Notes: generated from the letters alone by a model not told the origin. Counted from the first letter of the stretch, positions 44,443 through 53,760 are shown. The stretch: 64,000 nucleotides of DNA from Myxococcales bacterium (GCA_022184915.1 JAGTJU010000002.1:620001-684000), one strand, 5' to 3'. Translations and numbers: made by a program.

Positions 44443-45831
44443 ATGCGAAGCCAATTGCCGAAGCTCCTGGCCCTTTGCCTGCCGCTCTTTGCGGGGGCGC
44501 TGGGCGCCTGCAGCGACGATGACGATTTCGAGGTCGTGCCCGACGCCGCGCCTGCCGATGCATTCGCGCCGGCACCGACGCCGGCCGATGCCGGTGGCTG
44601 TGTGGGCGCCGCGTGCACGCCGGACGCCGGGGTCGTGCCCGATGCTCTTGCCGCAGACGCGGGGGCAGTCAACGATGCCGGGGCCGGGGTATCCCAGGGG
44701 CGGTTGCTCGTGGCGGACGGGGATCCTGAAAAGCCCCGCTTTTGGGTGGTCGATCTCGACGACGGAAGCACGGTGGCCAGCTTTGCCGCTCTGGGTAGCG
44801 CGCGGGTGTACAGCACCGAATCGGGGTCTGGCTACGCATGGGTGAACCAGCGGGTCCCCGGCTTGGTCGAGATCGTGGCGTCCGGGATCAGTGTGCAAGA
44901 GGGCATGCTCACCAAGGTCAGCCCCTGGGTGCTGGATACGCGCCTCGAGGGCCCGCTGCCCACTCACTGGGTCTCGCATGACCACTGGATCGTGTCGTTC
45001 AACGACGGCGACGGCAGTTTTGACTACGTGCTCGAGAGCAGCCTTGGCACCACGCGGCCGCTCATGAGGCGGGCCACCACGGGCAAGGCGCACCACGGGG
45101 TGGCGCTCATCTCCCAGGGCAACGTGTTCGCCTCGCTGCCGAATCCCGATCCGGCCGCCACGAGCACCTTGCCGGTGGGCGTGACCATTCGCAAGCTTGC
45201 CACGCCCGACGTCGTCTTCGAGCAAAGCGACGCTTGTCCTGCCTTGCACGGCGAAGGAAGCAACGATGAGGTCGTGGCGTTCGGCTGCGGCGATGGCGTG
45301 TTGATCGCCGAGCGCAAAGAAGGCAAGTTCGCCTTCCGCAAGCTGCCGAACCCGGCAGATACGCCGATGGGGCGCCGCGTGGGGACCGTGAAAGCCAAGG
45401 ACGGCGTGCCGCGCCTGGTGGGCAACTGGGGCAATGGGTTCGCACTCATCCCGTACCGCGACGCCACGCCGGTGTGGACCGCCGTCGATCTCGGCGCCGC
45501 GAACCGCGGCTTCGATGTGGACGAATCGGGACAGCGCCTCGTGGTGTTGGCGGGTGATGGCACCTTGCGGATGTACAACCCGATCACAGGGGCCGCGCTC
45601 GGGCCCCCGCTGGCTGTCATGGATGCCTGGCCCACGATGGGGCTGCCACCGGGCACGCCCACCCCGGGAATGGGCCTCGGCAAGGACAAGGCTTTCATCA
45701 CGGATCCGCGCGTGGGCACCGTGGTGGAAGTGGATCTCGCCACCTGGCAGAAGGGACGCACCTTCACCGTGGGGGGCCAGCCCTACAGCGTCGCGGCGTT
45801 CGGTCGCTGGATGCCGTCTCCTCAACCCTGA
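44443..45831 (+). CDS. AztD-like beta-propeller lipoprotein (zinc-chaperone family)
   Basis: 462 aa from ATG 44443, with AAGGA upstream. Lipobox GALGAC, then an Asp/Ala/Pro-rich linker (~20-95) and a beta-propeller (RLLVADGDPEKPRFWVVDLD onward). THWVSHDHWIVSFNDGDG, GKAHHGVALI, ACPALHGEG and AFGCGDGVLIAE resemble AztD, the periplasmic zinc chaperone of the AztABC importer; clustered His fit zinc sites. No AztABC genes are in the window. It lies in a run with the next lipoprotein and a CobW GTPase, and the candidate operator at 44326 precedes it. Its ruined paralog is at 32894-34115. Confidence 0.75.
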   Translation: MRSQLPKLLALCLPLFAGALGACSDDDDFEVVPDAAPADAFAPAPTPADAGGCVGAACTPDAGVVPDALAADAGAVNDAGAGVSQGRLLVADGDPEKPRFWVVDLDDGSTVASFAALGSARVYSTESGSGYAWVNQRVPGLVEIVASGISVQEGMLTKVSPWVLDTRLEGPLPTHWVSHDHWIVSFNDGDGSFDYVLESSLGTTRPLMRRATTGKAHHGVALISQGNVFASLPNPDPAATSTLPVGVTIRKLATPDVVFEQSDACPALHGEGSNDEVVAFGCGDGVLIAERKEGKFAFRKLPNPADTPMGRRVGTVKAKDGVPRLVGNWGNGFALIPYRDATPVWTAVDLGAANRGFDVDESGQRLVVLAGDGTLRMYNPITGAALGPPLAVMDAWPTMGLPPGTPTPGMGLGKDKAFITDPRVGTVVEVDLATWQKGRTFTVGGQPYSVAAFGRWMPSPQP

Positions 45832-45849
45832 ACCCCGCAGCGGAACGCC

Positions 45850-45876
45850 CGAGGGCCGCCACAGGAGCGGCTCTCG
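45850..45876 (+). terminator. Hairpin between the AztD-like and lipoprotein genes
   Basis: Ten base pairs (one G-T) around a CACAGGA loop, 19 bases after the stop codon and 22 before the next GTG. No strong T-run. It may be an attenuator tuning expression of the downstream gene. Confidence 0.45.
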
Positions 45877-45897
45877 GGGCGTCGTTTGGAGTCTCAC

Positions 45898-46683
45898 GTG
45901 AAACGATTCCCTTTGGCAGCCCTCGTGCTCGGCTGTGGGGTAAGCGCCGCTTGTACCGATGACGAGACCGTTTTGCCCTCGCATTGCGGGATAGCGTTCG
46001 AGAACGCCGCCCATGCCTGTCTTCACGGTCGCGCAGGTCCCTTCGTTGCGCTCACGTCGGCTTTGTCAGGTGCGCCCGCAAGGCTCGAGCAGCTGCACAC
46101 GCTTTATACGGTGGGGCTCGCGCCGATGCAGGACTCTCACTTCGGCGGTCGGGTGAGTTTTCGCCCGAAAAGCGCTGGTCTGTGGGGGTTCTTTCTCGAT
46201 CCCGCAGCGCCGTTTTCGGCGGAGACTCCCGAAGGCAAACCTTTGCCCTGGGAGCTGACGACCACGGCCACCCACTGTGCCTCCTTTGCGACGGCCCACG
46301 TGCTTCGTCTGGAGGCGGAGCAGGAGATCCATCTCGTCGTGCAGCACGCCGAGGCGCCCTTCGTGCGGGTCCTTCCGGAGCGCCTCGGGGGTGCATGGCC
46401 GCAGGCGCTCGAAACGGTCGGTTGTGGCGCGGTGCTCGTGGACGGGGGCCGTGCGCCCACGGACGGGGGCAGCGATGCACATGTCAATGCGCCTGTGCTT
46501 GCGCCCGTGCCGGACCTTGCCCCTGCGCCTGATGGGGCAGCAGGGGACGCAGGCAGGTCGGAGCCTGACGCTGCGCAGCCTTTCGCCGATGCTGCGTCTG
46601 CTCCCATGTGCCGGACCGAAGGCCCCTGCACCCGCGACGACGAGTGCTGCGCGTTCTGTCATGACCAGGACCACTGCCACTAG
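45898..46683 (+). CDS. Lipoprotein with Cys/His-rich tail, paired with the AztD-like protein
   Basis: 261 aa from GTG 45898. Lipobox GVSAAC. The core (AAHACLHGRAGPFVAL, HTLYTVGLAPMQDSHFGG, VSFRPKSAGLWGFFLD) is paralogous to the protein at 34172. After a Pro/Asp/Ala linker it ends CRTEGPCTRDDECCAFCHDQ followed by DHCH, six Cys and two His in 24 residues, a plausible metal site absent from its paralog. Probably a partner of the propeller in handling a metal at the envelope. Confidence 0.75.
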   Translation: MKRFPLAALVLGCGVSAACTDDETVLPSHCGIAFENAAHACLHGRAGPFVALTSALSGAPARLEQLHTLYTVGLAPMQDSHFGGRVSFRPKSAGLWGFFLDPAAPFSAETPEGKPLPWELTTTATHCASFATAHVLRLEAEQEIHLVVQHAEAPFVRVLPERLGGAWPQALETVGCGAVLVDGGRAPTDGGSDAHVNAPVLAPVPDLAPAPDGAAGDAGRSEPDAAQPFADAASAPMCRTEGPCTRDDECCAFCHDQDHCH

Positions 46684-46761
46684 GGCCTCTGCGTCGACGC
46701 GTCGTCCAGCCGTTTTTCGCGTCGACGGACCCGGACGCGGGGGCTAATCTCGCAGGCTTTC

Positions 46762-47997
46762 ATGGCGCATACGGGATCCTCCTCTTTCGACCCTTTGCCT
46801 GTCACGGTGCTGTCCGGGTTTTTGGGTGCGGGCAAAACCACGCTGCTCAACCACGTGCTCGCGAACCGCGAGGGCCTGCGCGTTGCGGTCATCGTCAACG
46901 ACATGAGCGAGGTGAACATCGATGCGGCTTTGGTGAAGGGGCAGGCGTCGTTGCGGCGCACGGACGAAAAGCTCATCGAGCTTTCGAATGGCTGTATCTG
47001 CTGCACGCTGCGCGAAGACCTCCTCATCGAGGTGGCCGCGCTGGCGCGGGAGAACCGCTTCGACTACTTGCTCATCGAATCCACGGGGATCTCCGAGCCC
47101 CTGCCGGTGGCCGAGACCTTTACCTTCGCTGACGAGCAGGGCCAAAGCCTCTTCGATCTGGCCCGTCTCGACACGCTGGTGACGGTGGTGGACGCCTGGC
47201 GCTTCATGGCCGATTGGAAAGGCGAAGAAGACCTGCGCGCTCGCGAACCTGCGCTCGAGGATGAGGACGAGCGCACGGTGGCCGACCTTCTCGTGCAGCA
47301 AGTCGAGTTTGCCAACGTGCTCGTCATCAACAAGACGGATCTGGTCTCGCCAGAGGAGCTCGATCGCCTCGAGGGGCTCTTGAAGCGCCTCAACCCCACG
47401 GCGCGCATCCTGCGCACACGTCACGGTCACGTGGCTCTGCGCGAGGTGCTGGGCACGGGGCGCTTCGATTTCGAGGCGGCCGAGCAGGCGCCCGGTTGGC
47501 TCCAAGAGCTGCGGGGCACCCACACGCCCGAAACAGAGACCTACGGGATTGGCAGCTTCGTGTACCGCGCGCGTTCGCCGTTTCATCCCGAACGGTTCTG
47601 GCGCTTGCTGCATGAACGGCCTGCGCTGTGGGCCGACATCCTGCGCTCGAAGGGCTTCTTCTGGTTGGCGTCCCGCAGGGATCTCGTGGGCAGTTGGTCC
47701 CAGGCCGGGGGCAGCGCGATCTGTGAAGGGGCGGGGCTGTGGTACGCGGCGCTGCCGAAGGAAGAGTGGCCCGAGGATGCGGAAGAGCGCGAAGAGCTCG
47801 AGGCCGCGTGGCAAGAGCCTTACGGTGATCGCCGGCAGGAGCTGGTGTTCATCGGCGTCGATCTCGATGAACCCGGCATCCGCGCCGCCCTGGACGCCTG
47901 TCTCGTGACACAGGCGGAGCTTGATGTGCCCGAGGAGAGCTTCGCCGATCCCTTTCCGTCCTGGCTCGCCTGCGACGATCCCTCCCACGAACACTGA
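46762..47997 (+). CDS. CobW/COG0523 GTPase, putative zinc metallochaperone (ZigA/YciC-like)
   Basis: 411 aa. Walker [10 protein letters not shown] (19-27), the family metal motif CICC (78-81, in NGCICCTL), Switch/DxxG-like ESTG and NKTD (190-193). The C-terminal CobW_C domain is complete ([20 protein letters not shown]). Cytoplasmic GTP-dependent carrier of Zn2+ or a related metal; ZigA-type members are induced in zinc shortage. It follows the AztD-like and lipoprotein genes on the same strand, 78 bases from the latter. Confidence 0.93.
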   Translation: MAHTGSSSFDPLPVTVLSGFLGAGKTTLLNHVLANREGLRVAVIVNDMSEVNIDAALVKGQASLRRTDEKLIELSNGCICCTLREDLLIEVAALARENRFDYLLIESTGISEPLPVAETFTFADEQGQSLFDLARLDTLVTVVDAWRFMADWKGEEDLRAREPALEDEDERTVADLLVQQVEFANVLVINKTDLVSPEELDRLEGLLKRLNPTARILRTRHGHVALREVLGTGRFDFEAAEQAPGWLQELRGTHTPETETYGIGSFVYRARSPFHPERFWRLLHERPALWADILRSKGFFWLASRRDLVGSWSQAGGSAICEGAGLWYAALPKEEWPEDAEEREELEAAWQEPYGDRRQELVFIGVDLDEPGIRAALDACLVTQAELDVPEESFADPFPSWLACDDPSHEH

Positions 47998-48052
47998 GGG
48001 ACCCGCGGGGCGCGGTTGCGACAGACCGAGGCGATCGCGACGCCAGCCGCCC

Positions 48053-49331
48053 TCAGCTTCCGAAGCGCTCTTCGAGCACGGCGGCGATCAAAAACCGAAT
48101 CTGTCCGTCGTGGGCCCTGAGGGTTTCGGCGAGGTGTTTGGCCTTGTCCCAAACGTGGTCCGTAGGCATGTCTTCGGGAGCGTGTGAGTACGTGAGCCAA
48201 CGCTGGGCGTAACAGGCCTGCGATTCGAGGTGCGTGGAGAGGAGCTGGCCGAGCTCAGCCAGGCTGGCAAACGGCAACACGCCATCCGGGTTACCCGGCG
48301 GGGGCGAAAAATCGCCTGTGTAGGAGTAACGGAGCACGCCGCTCGTGTCGAAGGGCTCGCCGTAGACGTCTTTCGGCTGCAAGCGGCCCACCACATCAAA
48401 CGGGTCGAGGGCAAAGCCGACCGGGTCGAAGTGGGCGTGACAGGGCCGGCAGAACTCTTGACGGTTCAGCTCGCGCTGAAAATGCGAACGATAACTTTCG
48501 CCGGGCATGGGCACGGAGCTCTGAAATAGTTCCTTCACGCCTTCGAGGGGCGCGGGCCGCAAACACATGACCTTGTCAAAGAACCACGCCCCCCGGGCGG
48601 ACGGCACGAGGCGGGCGCGCCCCGTGAGCGCAATCACGCCTGGCTCGGCCAAAAGGCCTGCTGCGTAGGGAGCCAAGCTCGCGGGGCCCTGTTCGGCGGT
48701 GCTCTGCCATGCGGGTGCCAGGGTCACATGGTCGCTCCGAGGTCCACAGCCTCTGGAAGTTGCGATCGCCGCGCAACGTGACGTCGACGAGGAAGTCGAG
48801 GGCATCACGGGCCATGAGCGCCAGGCGATCGTGGTCGTACCCCGGAAACAGCACGGGATCCTTTTCGGGATACGCATCGAGGCCCAGCCACGTTCGGTAA
48901 AACGAGCTCACCCCCAAAACGGCCCGGTTGTTCTCCAGCATGTGAAGCGCCACGCAGTAGAGGTCACCGGAGGTTTCGACGAGCGGCAGGTAGGTTTGGA
49001 TCGCCTCGGTTGCGAGGGCGAGCTTTTGTTGGTCTTGCTGCTCGGGCGCGGTCCAAAGCAGGAACGCCACGTTCTCCATCGCGATCAGACCCGCGATGCC
49101 ACCAAGCGGATTGCCCTTGCCCCAGCGCTCGCAGGCGAAAGGAATCCCCTGGATCGCCACCGCAGGAGGAGGCGCGGCCACGGAATCCGGCGCGAGTCCA
49201 CCGCCCTGTCCGCCTGAGTTCACCTGGGTCGTGCTTCCGCCGTCGACGTGCGGGCCCACGTCATAAGCCACACCACACGCACAGAGGAAGAACAACGCAC
49301 CCCACGCCGCCGAGCGAGACCACACGTTCAT
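48053..49331 (-). pseudogene. DUF1592/DUF1588/DUF1585-type lipoprotein, single frameshift
   Basis: The 5' part (from ATG 49331; lipobox FFLCAC) runs through FLLWTAPEQQDQQKLALATE and SSFYRTWLGLDAYPEKD to GDRNFQRLWTSER. Near 48730 the frame changes and continues HVTLAPAWQSTAEQGPASLA, GRARLVPSARGAWFFDKVMC, CRPCHAHFDPVGFALDPFD and TYSHAPEDMPTDHV. Together these are the DUF1592, DUF1588 and DUF1585 modules found in order in planctomycete and myxobacterial cytochrome-type surface proteins, with a haem-like CxxCH. One indel separates the pieces. It could be a decaying gene or a read error. Confidence 0.72.
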
Positions 49332-49403
49332 CGAAGACTCCTTGTCAATAACCGGCGCGTCCATACTTCCCCCTTGTCCGGGGCCGTCTCCGCCTTACGG
49401 ACG

Positions 49404-50435
49404 CTATGGTGAGGTCGCTGGGTTCTCGATGTTGGCAAGATGTCCTCGCACGTTGGGCGCATGGGGGGAGCGAGGGAAGGCGTGAAGGAAGCTCTGCATG
49501 AGCTGGCGTGCTTCTCGGTGATGGTGGCACTGCAGGGCGGCCATGGCTGCGCCGTAGTGCGCGCGTTCGCGATGAGGGCGCGACAACCCTGGAGCCTCGA
49601 GCGCCTTCGAGAAGGCCTTCGCCGCTTCAGCGCAGTTCGTAAAGAAGGCCAGCTCGCCCCGCAGTACGTGCAAAGCCGGAGACGCCGCCCGGGTGGTGTG
49701 GAGAAGTTGGCGGGCTTCCTCGAGGCGCCGGGCGTCGATGAGCGCCGTCGCCAAGGCCAGCTCCGCCTCGTCGCGAAACGCCGCGCTGGGATGCGCCGCC
49801 AGGTAGCCCTGCAGTTGCGCGATGGCGGCGGCGTTTTCGCCCCTTCGCAGCGTTTGCAGAGCCTGCGTCACCAAAGCGGCCTCCTTCTGCACGAATGAAG
49901 GCTCCGGCGCGCTCAAAGGGGCTGGCGCGACCTCGGGCTCCCTCGGCTCCTCCTCCGGACGCCACGCGTGGCGTGTGACGGCGGCCTTGCGTGCGGGCCG
50001 AGGTGCAGCCGCAGGCGGAAGGGCTTGTACGAGAGGTTCGTCGGCCCGCAAGGCCAGCGCTTCTGGGGGGCTGGGTGTCGCGCGGGCCAGACGAAGCGGG
50101 CGCACGGGCGGGAGCGGGGGCGTTTTCGTGAGGTTCAGAGTCCGCACGTGAGGTCGAAGCCAACGGACCGAGATGACGGTCGTGGCCGCGCCCACCGTGG
50201 CGCCCAGCACGAGCAACAGCGCCACCGTGCCGAAACGAAGCCCGAGGGTGCCAGGACGGCGCCTGCGGGTGCGCGCCTTCGCCCGCACCGCGCGCTGGAT
50301 GCGGGCCAAGGTCACGTCGGACAGCGGCGTCTCCTCGGCGAGCGCCTGGACCAGGCTTGCGAGCGGCGTGTCCCCCCTCGTCTTCAAGCGAGCGGGAGCT
50401 TGCCGGAACGAATCGTCGTCGCGGCGATCGGTCAT
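49404..50435 (-). CDS. Membrane protein with TPR domain, probable anti-sigma partner
   Basis: 343 aa from ATG 50435, which overlaps the sigma-factor stop (ATGA). An N-terminal cytoplasmic part (~1-70) precedes one helix (LRFGTVALLLVLGATVGAAT), a Pro-rich linker and a C-terminal TPR region (GENAAAIAQLQGYLAAHPSA; ELALATALIDARRLEEARQL). This plan fits a membrane regulator of the ECF sigma factor upstream, as in other myxobacteria, but there is no ZAS-type zinc motif. Confidence 0.82.
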   Translation of the reverse strand: MTDRRDDDSFRQAPARLKTRGDTPLASLVQALAEETPLSDVTLARIQRAVRAKARTRRRRPGTLGLRFGTVALLLVLGATVGAATTVISVRWLRPHVRTLNLTKTPPLPPVRPLRLARATPSPPEALALRADEPLVQALPPAAAPRPARKAAVTRHAWRPEEEPREPEVAPAPLSAPEPSFVQKEAALVTQALQTLRRGENAAAIAQLQGYLAAHPSAAFRDEAELALATALIDARRLEEARQLLHTTRAASPALHVLRGELAFFTNCAEAAKAFSKALEAPGLSRPHRERAHYGAAMAALQCHHHREARQLMQSFLHAFPRSPHAPNVRGHLANIENPATSP

Positions 50436-51052
50436 TTGACACCTTTCGACAGGGCCGGCTTGGCTTGCCGGGGCATAGGCAAAAGCGCGGCTTCGTGGCG
50501 CTCCGCCAGGTTTTCCAGCGTGCGCCGCGCCCGGTGAACGCGCACCCACACGTTGGCCACCGAGGTCCCCGTCAACGCCGCAATCGACGCGCCGTCGAGC
50601 TCCTCGATCTCGTAAAGCACGAAGGCGGTGCGCTGGGCGTCGGGCACCTGCTCGAGCAGGCCGTAAAGCAGGGCCCGCGCTTGTTGCCTCTGCAGTTGTC
50701 TTTCGGGGTTCGGCTGGTCATCCACGGGATCGTGCTCGCTGCGTTCACCACCCCAGAGTTTGCCCAACCAACGCCGCACCCGTTGGCGGCGCCGGAGCGC
50801 CTGGACCACCCTCACGGTGATGCCGTGCAGGTAGGCGCCGATCTCGGCGCGCTGGGGGTCGTAGGCGTCGAGCCGCCGCAGAAAGACCGTGAAGACCTCC
50901 TGTGTGACGTCCTCGACGTCGATCTCGGGCCCCCCTAGCCGCCGCGCCCACAGGGACACCTGCGCGGCATGGCTGCGGTAAACCTCGGAAAAGTCCGGCG
51001 GGCACCCGTTGTCGGGGGCACCTGGGGCTTGGTGGGGCTCACGAGGGGGCAT
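50432..51052 (-). CDS. ECF-family RNA polymerase sigma factor
   Basis: 206 aa. Region 2 (FSEVYRSHAAQVSLWARRLG ... DVEDVTQEVFTVFLRRLDAY) and region 4 (LLEQVPDAQRTAFVLYEIEE, GTSVANVWVRVHRARRTLE) are clear; region 3 is absent, as in ECF factors. It lies in a four-gene minus-strand operon between an envelope protein and the TPR membrane protein that may hold it inactive. Confidence 0.92.
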   Translation of the reverse strand: MPPREPHQAPGAPDNGCPPDFSEVYRSHAAQVSLWARRLGGPEIDVEDVTQEVFTVFLRRLDAYDPQRAEIGAYLHGITVRVVQALRRRQRVRRWLGKLWGGERSEHDPVDDQPNPERQLQRQQARALLYGLLEQVPDAQRTAFVLYEIEELDGASIAALTGTSVANVWVRVHRARRTLENLAERHEAALLPMPRQAKPALSKGVK

Positions 51053-51109
51053 GCGTCCTTCCGTCTTGTCGCGGGCGCGCCCTGCCTTACAGCCAAACGT
51101 CGGAAAGGG

Positions 51110-52033
51110 TCAAAGGTCCCACGCCACGGTCACCCGAAGCCAAAGGTCTGCCCGGGGCAACGGGGGGCTTCGCTCGGGCGTGCTCGGCAGCCACACGCGC
51201 TCCTCCCGCGCCCAGACCACCAGGTCGAGATCGGCCACCACGGACAGCGGTGCCCCCAGGGGCAGCATGCCCACCAGCGCCAACTTCCCTGCCGGCACCC
51301 AGGCCGCATCGCTACGGGTTTCGGTACCGCTGCGCCCCTCGAGACGCGTGTGCGCCACCAGCACGCCCGCATCCACGCCCCACGCGCCAGAGCCCACCGA
51401 TTTACGGCTGGCCACCCCCAGTCCCCCGCCGAAGCGACTCCAGGAGACCTGCGTGTTTTCGATCGCGAGGCGCCGCCCGGGCACACCAAAAACCTCACCC
51501 TTCAAGGCGAAGGTGGGGCCCACGAAGCGCAGCACATCTGCCACGAAGCCAATGCCGGTGCTTCCCTGCTCGAAGGCAGCCCCCGCCACGCCCACGAGGC
51601 CCGCGGCCCATCGCATCCGGGGGCCTGGCGGCGGAGACTTCGCGGGGGTGGCGATCGCCGTCAGCACGGGGGCCGCGGCAGGTTCCGGGCGCGGCGCCGG
51701 GAGTGCCACCGCGACTTCGTCGAGCGGCGCGCCCAAGCCACCGGCCACGGCCCACGTCGAGGCAAACACCGCAACCACCTGAGCGCGGTCTTCGCAGGCG
51801 AAGGGCTCGGCCCACCGTTTGGCGGCCAGCAGCACCCCCTCGGCCCCCCGCAGCTCGACGGCCATACCTCCGGACGCTTCGAGCGCCACCTGCACGTGGC
51901 GTACGTGACCGTCGTCGAAGCTTGCCAGCAAGGACTGCGCCCGCTCGGCCAAGCCGCAATCGCCGGGGCCCGTCACGGTGACGGGCAGGTTGGTTGCGAA
52001 CGACAACGACAGAAGGAGGGTGACGGCGTTCAT
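51110..52033 (-). CDS. Envelope protein of the ECF operon, unknown
   Basis: 307 aa. Signal peptide of ~16 residues (MNAVTLLLSLSFATNLP), an N-terminal domain with two Cys (GDCGLAERAQ, FACEDRAQVV), a Pro/Ala linker, and a C-terminal beta-rich half (GEVFGVPGRRLAIENTQVSW ... WLRVTVAWDL) that looks like a small outer-membrane barrel. The start overlaps the upstream gene's stop (ATGA), and the sigma gene follows 57 bases later. Confidence 0.75.
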   Translation of the reverse strand: MNAVTLLLSLSFATNLPVTVTGPGDCGLAERAQSLLASFDDGHVRHVQVALEASGGMAVELRGAEGVLLAAKRWAEPFACEDRAQVVAVFASTWAVAGGLGAPLDEVAVALPAPRPEPAAAPVLTAIATPAKSPPPGPRMRWAAGLVGVAGAAFEQGSTGIGFVADVLRFVGPTFALKGEVFGVPGRRLAIENTQVSWSRFGGGLGVASRKSVGSGAWGVDAGVLVAHTRLEGRSGTETRSDAAWVPAGKLALVGMLPLGAPLSVVADLDLVVWAREERVWLPSTPERSPPLPRADLWLRVTVAWDL

Positions 52034-52457
52034 GGGGTGGGCGCCCTGGGGCGGCGCGGCCAGGATAACACCATGCCACCGTCAGTCTTGTTCTCGAGGT
52101 AGCACGGAAGGCTGGGCATCTTCCGCTCGGCACATTCGACAAGCAGTTGGGGAAGGCCGCTGGAGGTCATCGACTCTGAGTTGGCCGTCCAACCCACGCC
52201 CTGAGTGCACTCCCACAACCGCCAATACTGTCCAGAAACATGGGTGGGCCCACGGCCAGCTGTGCTGGCCTCCGCATCGGAGCCGTCTTCTTCCCCCCCC
52301 AAATGATCATTCCTGATTCGATGGCCGCGACTTGAAAGGCGCATCTGCGACGCTCTGCGCGAGCCATTGCGGCTACCATGAGAAATAGCTCGAACGCGAC
52401 TGCCGCTTTGACTAGCGCTAGCGGAAACGAGGACGCCTCGGCAAATGTCGCGGACAT
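52030..52457 (-). pseudogene. Small membrane/secreted protein broken at a G8 run, or a phase-variable gene
   Basis: From ATG 52457 the frame reads a hydrophobic start (ALVKAAVAFELFLMVAAMAR, a likely signal or anchor) and reaches a run of eight G (52293-52300, minus reading). In the next frame the sequence continues EEDGSDAEASTAGRG and MTSSGLPQLLVECAERKMPS and ends at 52030, where its TGA overlaps the following ATG (ATGA). One extra G would join both halves into about 142 residues. The retained coupling suggests the downstream frame is real. I do not recognise the family. Confidence 0.5.
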
Positions 52458-52598
52458 TCACGCCTGTGCCATAGCAGGGGCCATCGCAGCTCCCATATGA
52501 CCTCCTCGGGTTCCCGCGAAGCAAACGCTGCGAGCCAGAAAGGACGGGAACCAAAGAAAGGGCTTGACTGTTAGCGTCGCGTCGAAGACATTTTGGCT

Positions 52599-53132
52599 AT
52601 GAAATTTGGCGCTCCGCTCAAAAAAATTCTCCTCGTCTCGCTTGCCTGGGCCGCCCTGGGTACATCCGGCCTAGCCCGTGCGGCTGACGGTTGGATCGGC
52701 CCCATCTCCGACGAGTACTACCGCAATTTCAACTCATGCGGCTCAACGCGTGCCGTGGGTGGAATGCAGTGCATGGGCAGGTACTGCGACAACGTGTATC
52801 TGTTTTGCAAAGACTTGCCGGCTGGAGTCACGCTGGACCTTGCGCGCCGATTCCGGACCAGCTGGTTCTCGGAAGAGAACACTTACTGGCGGGACTGCGG
52901 ATCAAACGCCGTTATTACAGGCCTGGGATGCGCCAAAAGCTACTGCGACAACATGCAGCTTGAGTGCACGCCTTTGGCCACGGGCCGGAGGACGGGAAGC
53001 GTTTGGGGGCAGTCGTTCTTCTCCGAAGAAAACCCCGCACAGTACTTCAGTGGCAGGTTCGCTTTCAAACTTTACGCAAAAGGTAAGTACTCGGACAACC
53101 TTTCTGCAGATACTCAAGCCGTCCAGCCTTAA
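52599..53132 (+). CDS. Secreted protein with duplicated four-cysteine motif
   Basis: 177 aa from ATG 52599; signal peptide KKILLVSLAWAALGTSGLARA. Two units have identical cysteine spacing, C-x10-C-x4-C-x6-C: GGMQCMGRYCDNVYLFC and ITGLGCAKSYCDNMQLEC, both with YCDN. A third degenerate unit (KGKYSDN) lacks cysteines. The base composition is lower in GC than most of the window (50% in one 60-base line). No family name known to me. The gene at 53140 starts 7 bases after the stop. Confidence 0.75.
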   Translation: MKFGAPLKKILLVSLAWAALGTSGLARAADGWIGPISDEYYRNFNSCGSTRAVGGMQCMGRYCDNVYLFCKDLPAGVTLDLARRFRTSWFSEENTYWRDCGSNAVITGLGCAKSYCDNMQLECTPLATGRRTGSVWGQSFFSEENPAQYFSGRFAFKLYAKGKYSDNLSADTQAVQP

Positions 53133-53139
53133 GGGCCCA

Positions 53140-53760
53140 ATGGCATCGAGCATCGCCAAAGGATTGCAGCGACTTGTCATCGCCATCGCCGGGGTGGCTT
53201 TCGCGATCGGGCTTTGGTCGATGCTGGGTTCGCCTCGGGATATGGAGAAGGTGGCTGAGGTTCCCGTGGATACGTCTCCACGAGGTGTAGCGGTCGCATT
53301 AAATGAACCATACTCCTCAGGCAAATCCCGTGGAGGCGAGGCCGAGCTTCGGCAGGTGATGCTCGCGCTCGCCTCTGCGGTCATCGAGCGCGAGAATGTA
53401 CGCGACACGGCATCGAAGGATGGCGATCATAAGACGCCCCACACTGAATCATTAGATAAGCTCCTTTCAGAGGCTCCGCGGTCCGAGGTTCGAGAGCAAG
53501 ATGTGGACTCGAGGTTGCGAAAGCACCTCGAGGACATCGCGGGCGCTGACGTGCTTTCGGTGAAGTGCGTGGAGGCTTTTTGCAAAGTCGAGTTTGTGGT
53601 GCCTTCGGGCGAAGAGGCCGTACGCGGCTCGGTTAGTGCTTTACAAGCGGTCTCGCGGGTGGAGTCATCTTTGATGCTCGATTTTGTACAGGTGGGATCC
53701 CGACAGCTCGGCGTCTGTTATTTCCCGCCCCCTGGTGAAGCGCTTCCCTTTCCGGGCTAA
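53140..53760 (+). CDS. Single-pass membrane protein, unknown function
   Basis: 206 aa. One N-terminal helix (LVIAIAGVAFAIGLWSML), then a charged periplasmic region and a small C-terminal domain with two Cys (VLSVKCVEAFCKVEFVVPSG). That domain recalls short myxobacterial periplasmic domains of the same pattern. It is 7 bases after the Cys-repeat gene and probably in one operon; codon use and GC are irregular in both (one line 50%, one 67%). Confidence 0.7.
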   Translation: MASSIAKGLQRLVIAIAGVAFAIGLWSMLGSPRDMEKVAEVPVDTSPRGVAVALNEPYSSGKSRGGEAELRQVMLALASAVIERENVRDTASKDGDHKTPHTESLDKLLSEAPRSEVREQDVDSRLRKHLEDIAGADVLSVKCVEAFCKVEFVVPSGEEAVRGSVSALQAVSRVESSLMLDFVQVGSRQLGVCYFPPPGEALPFPG

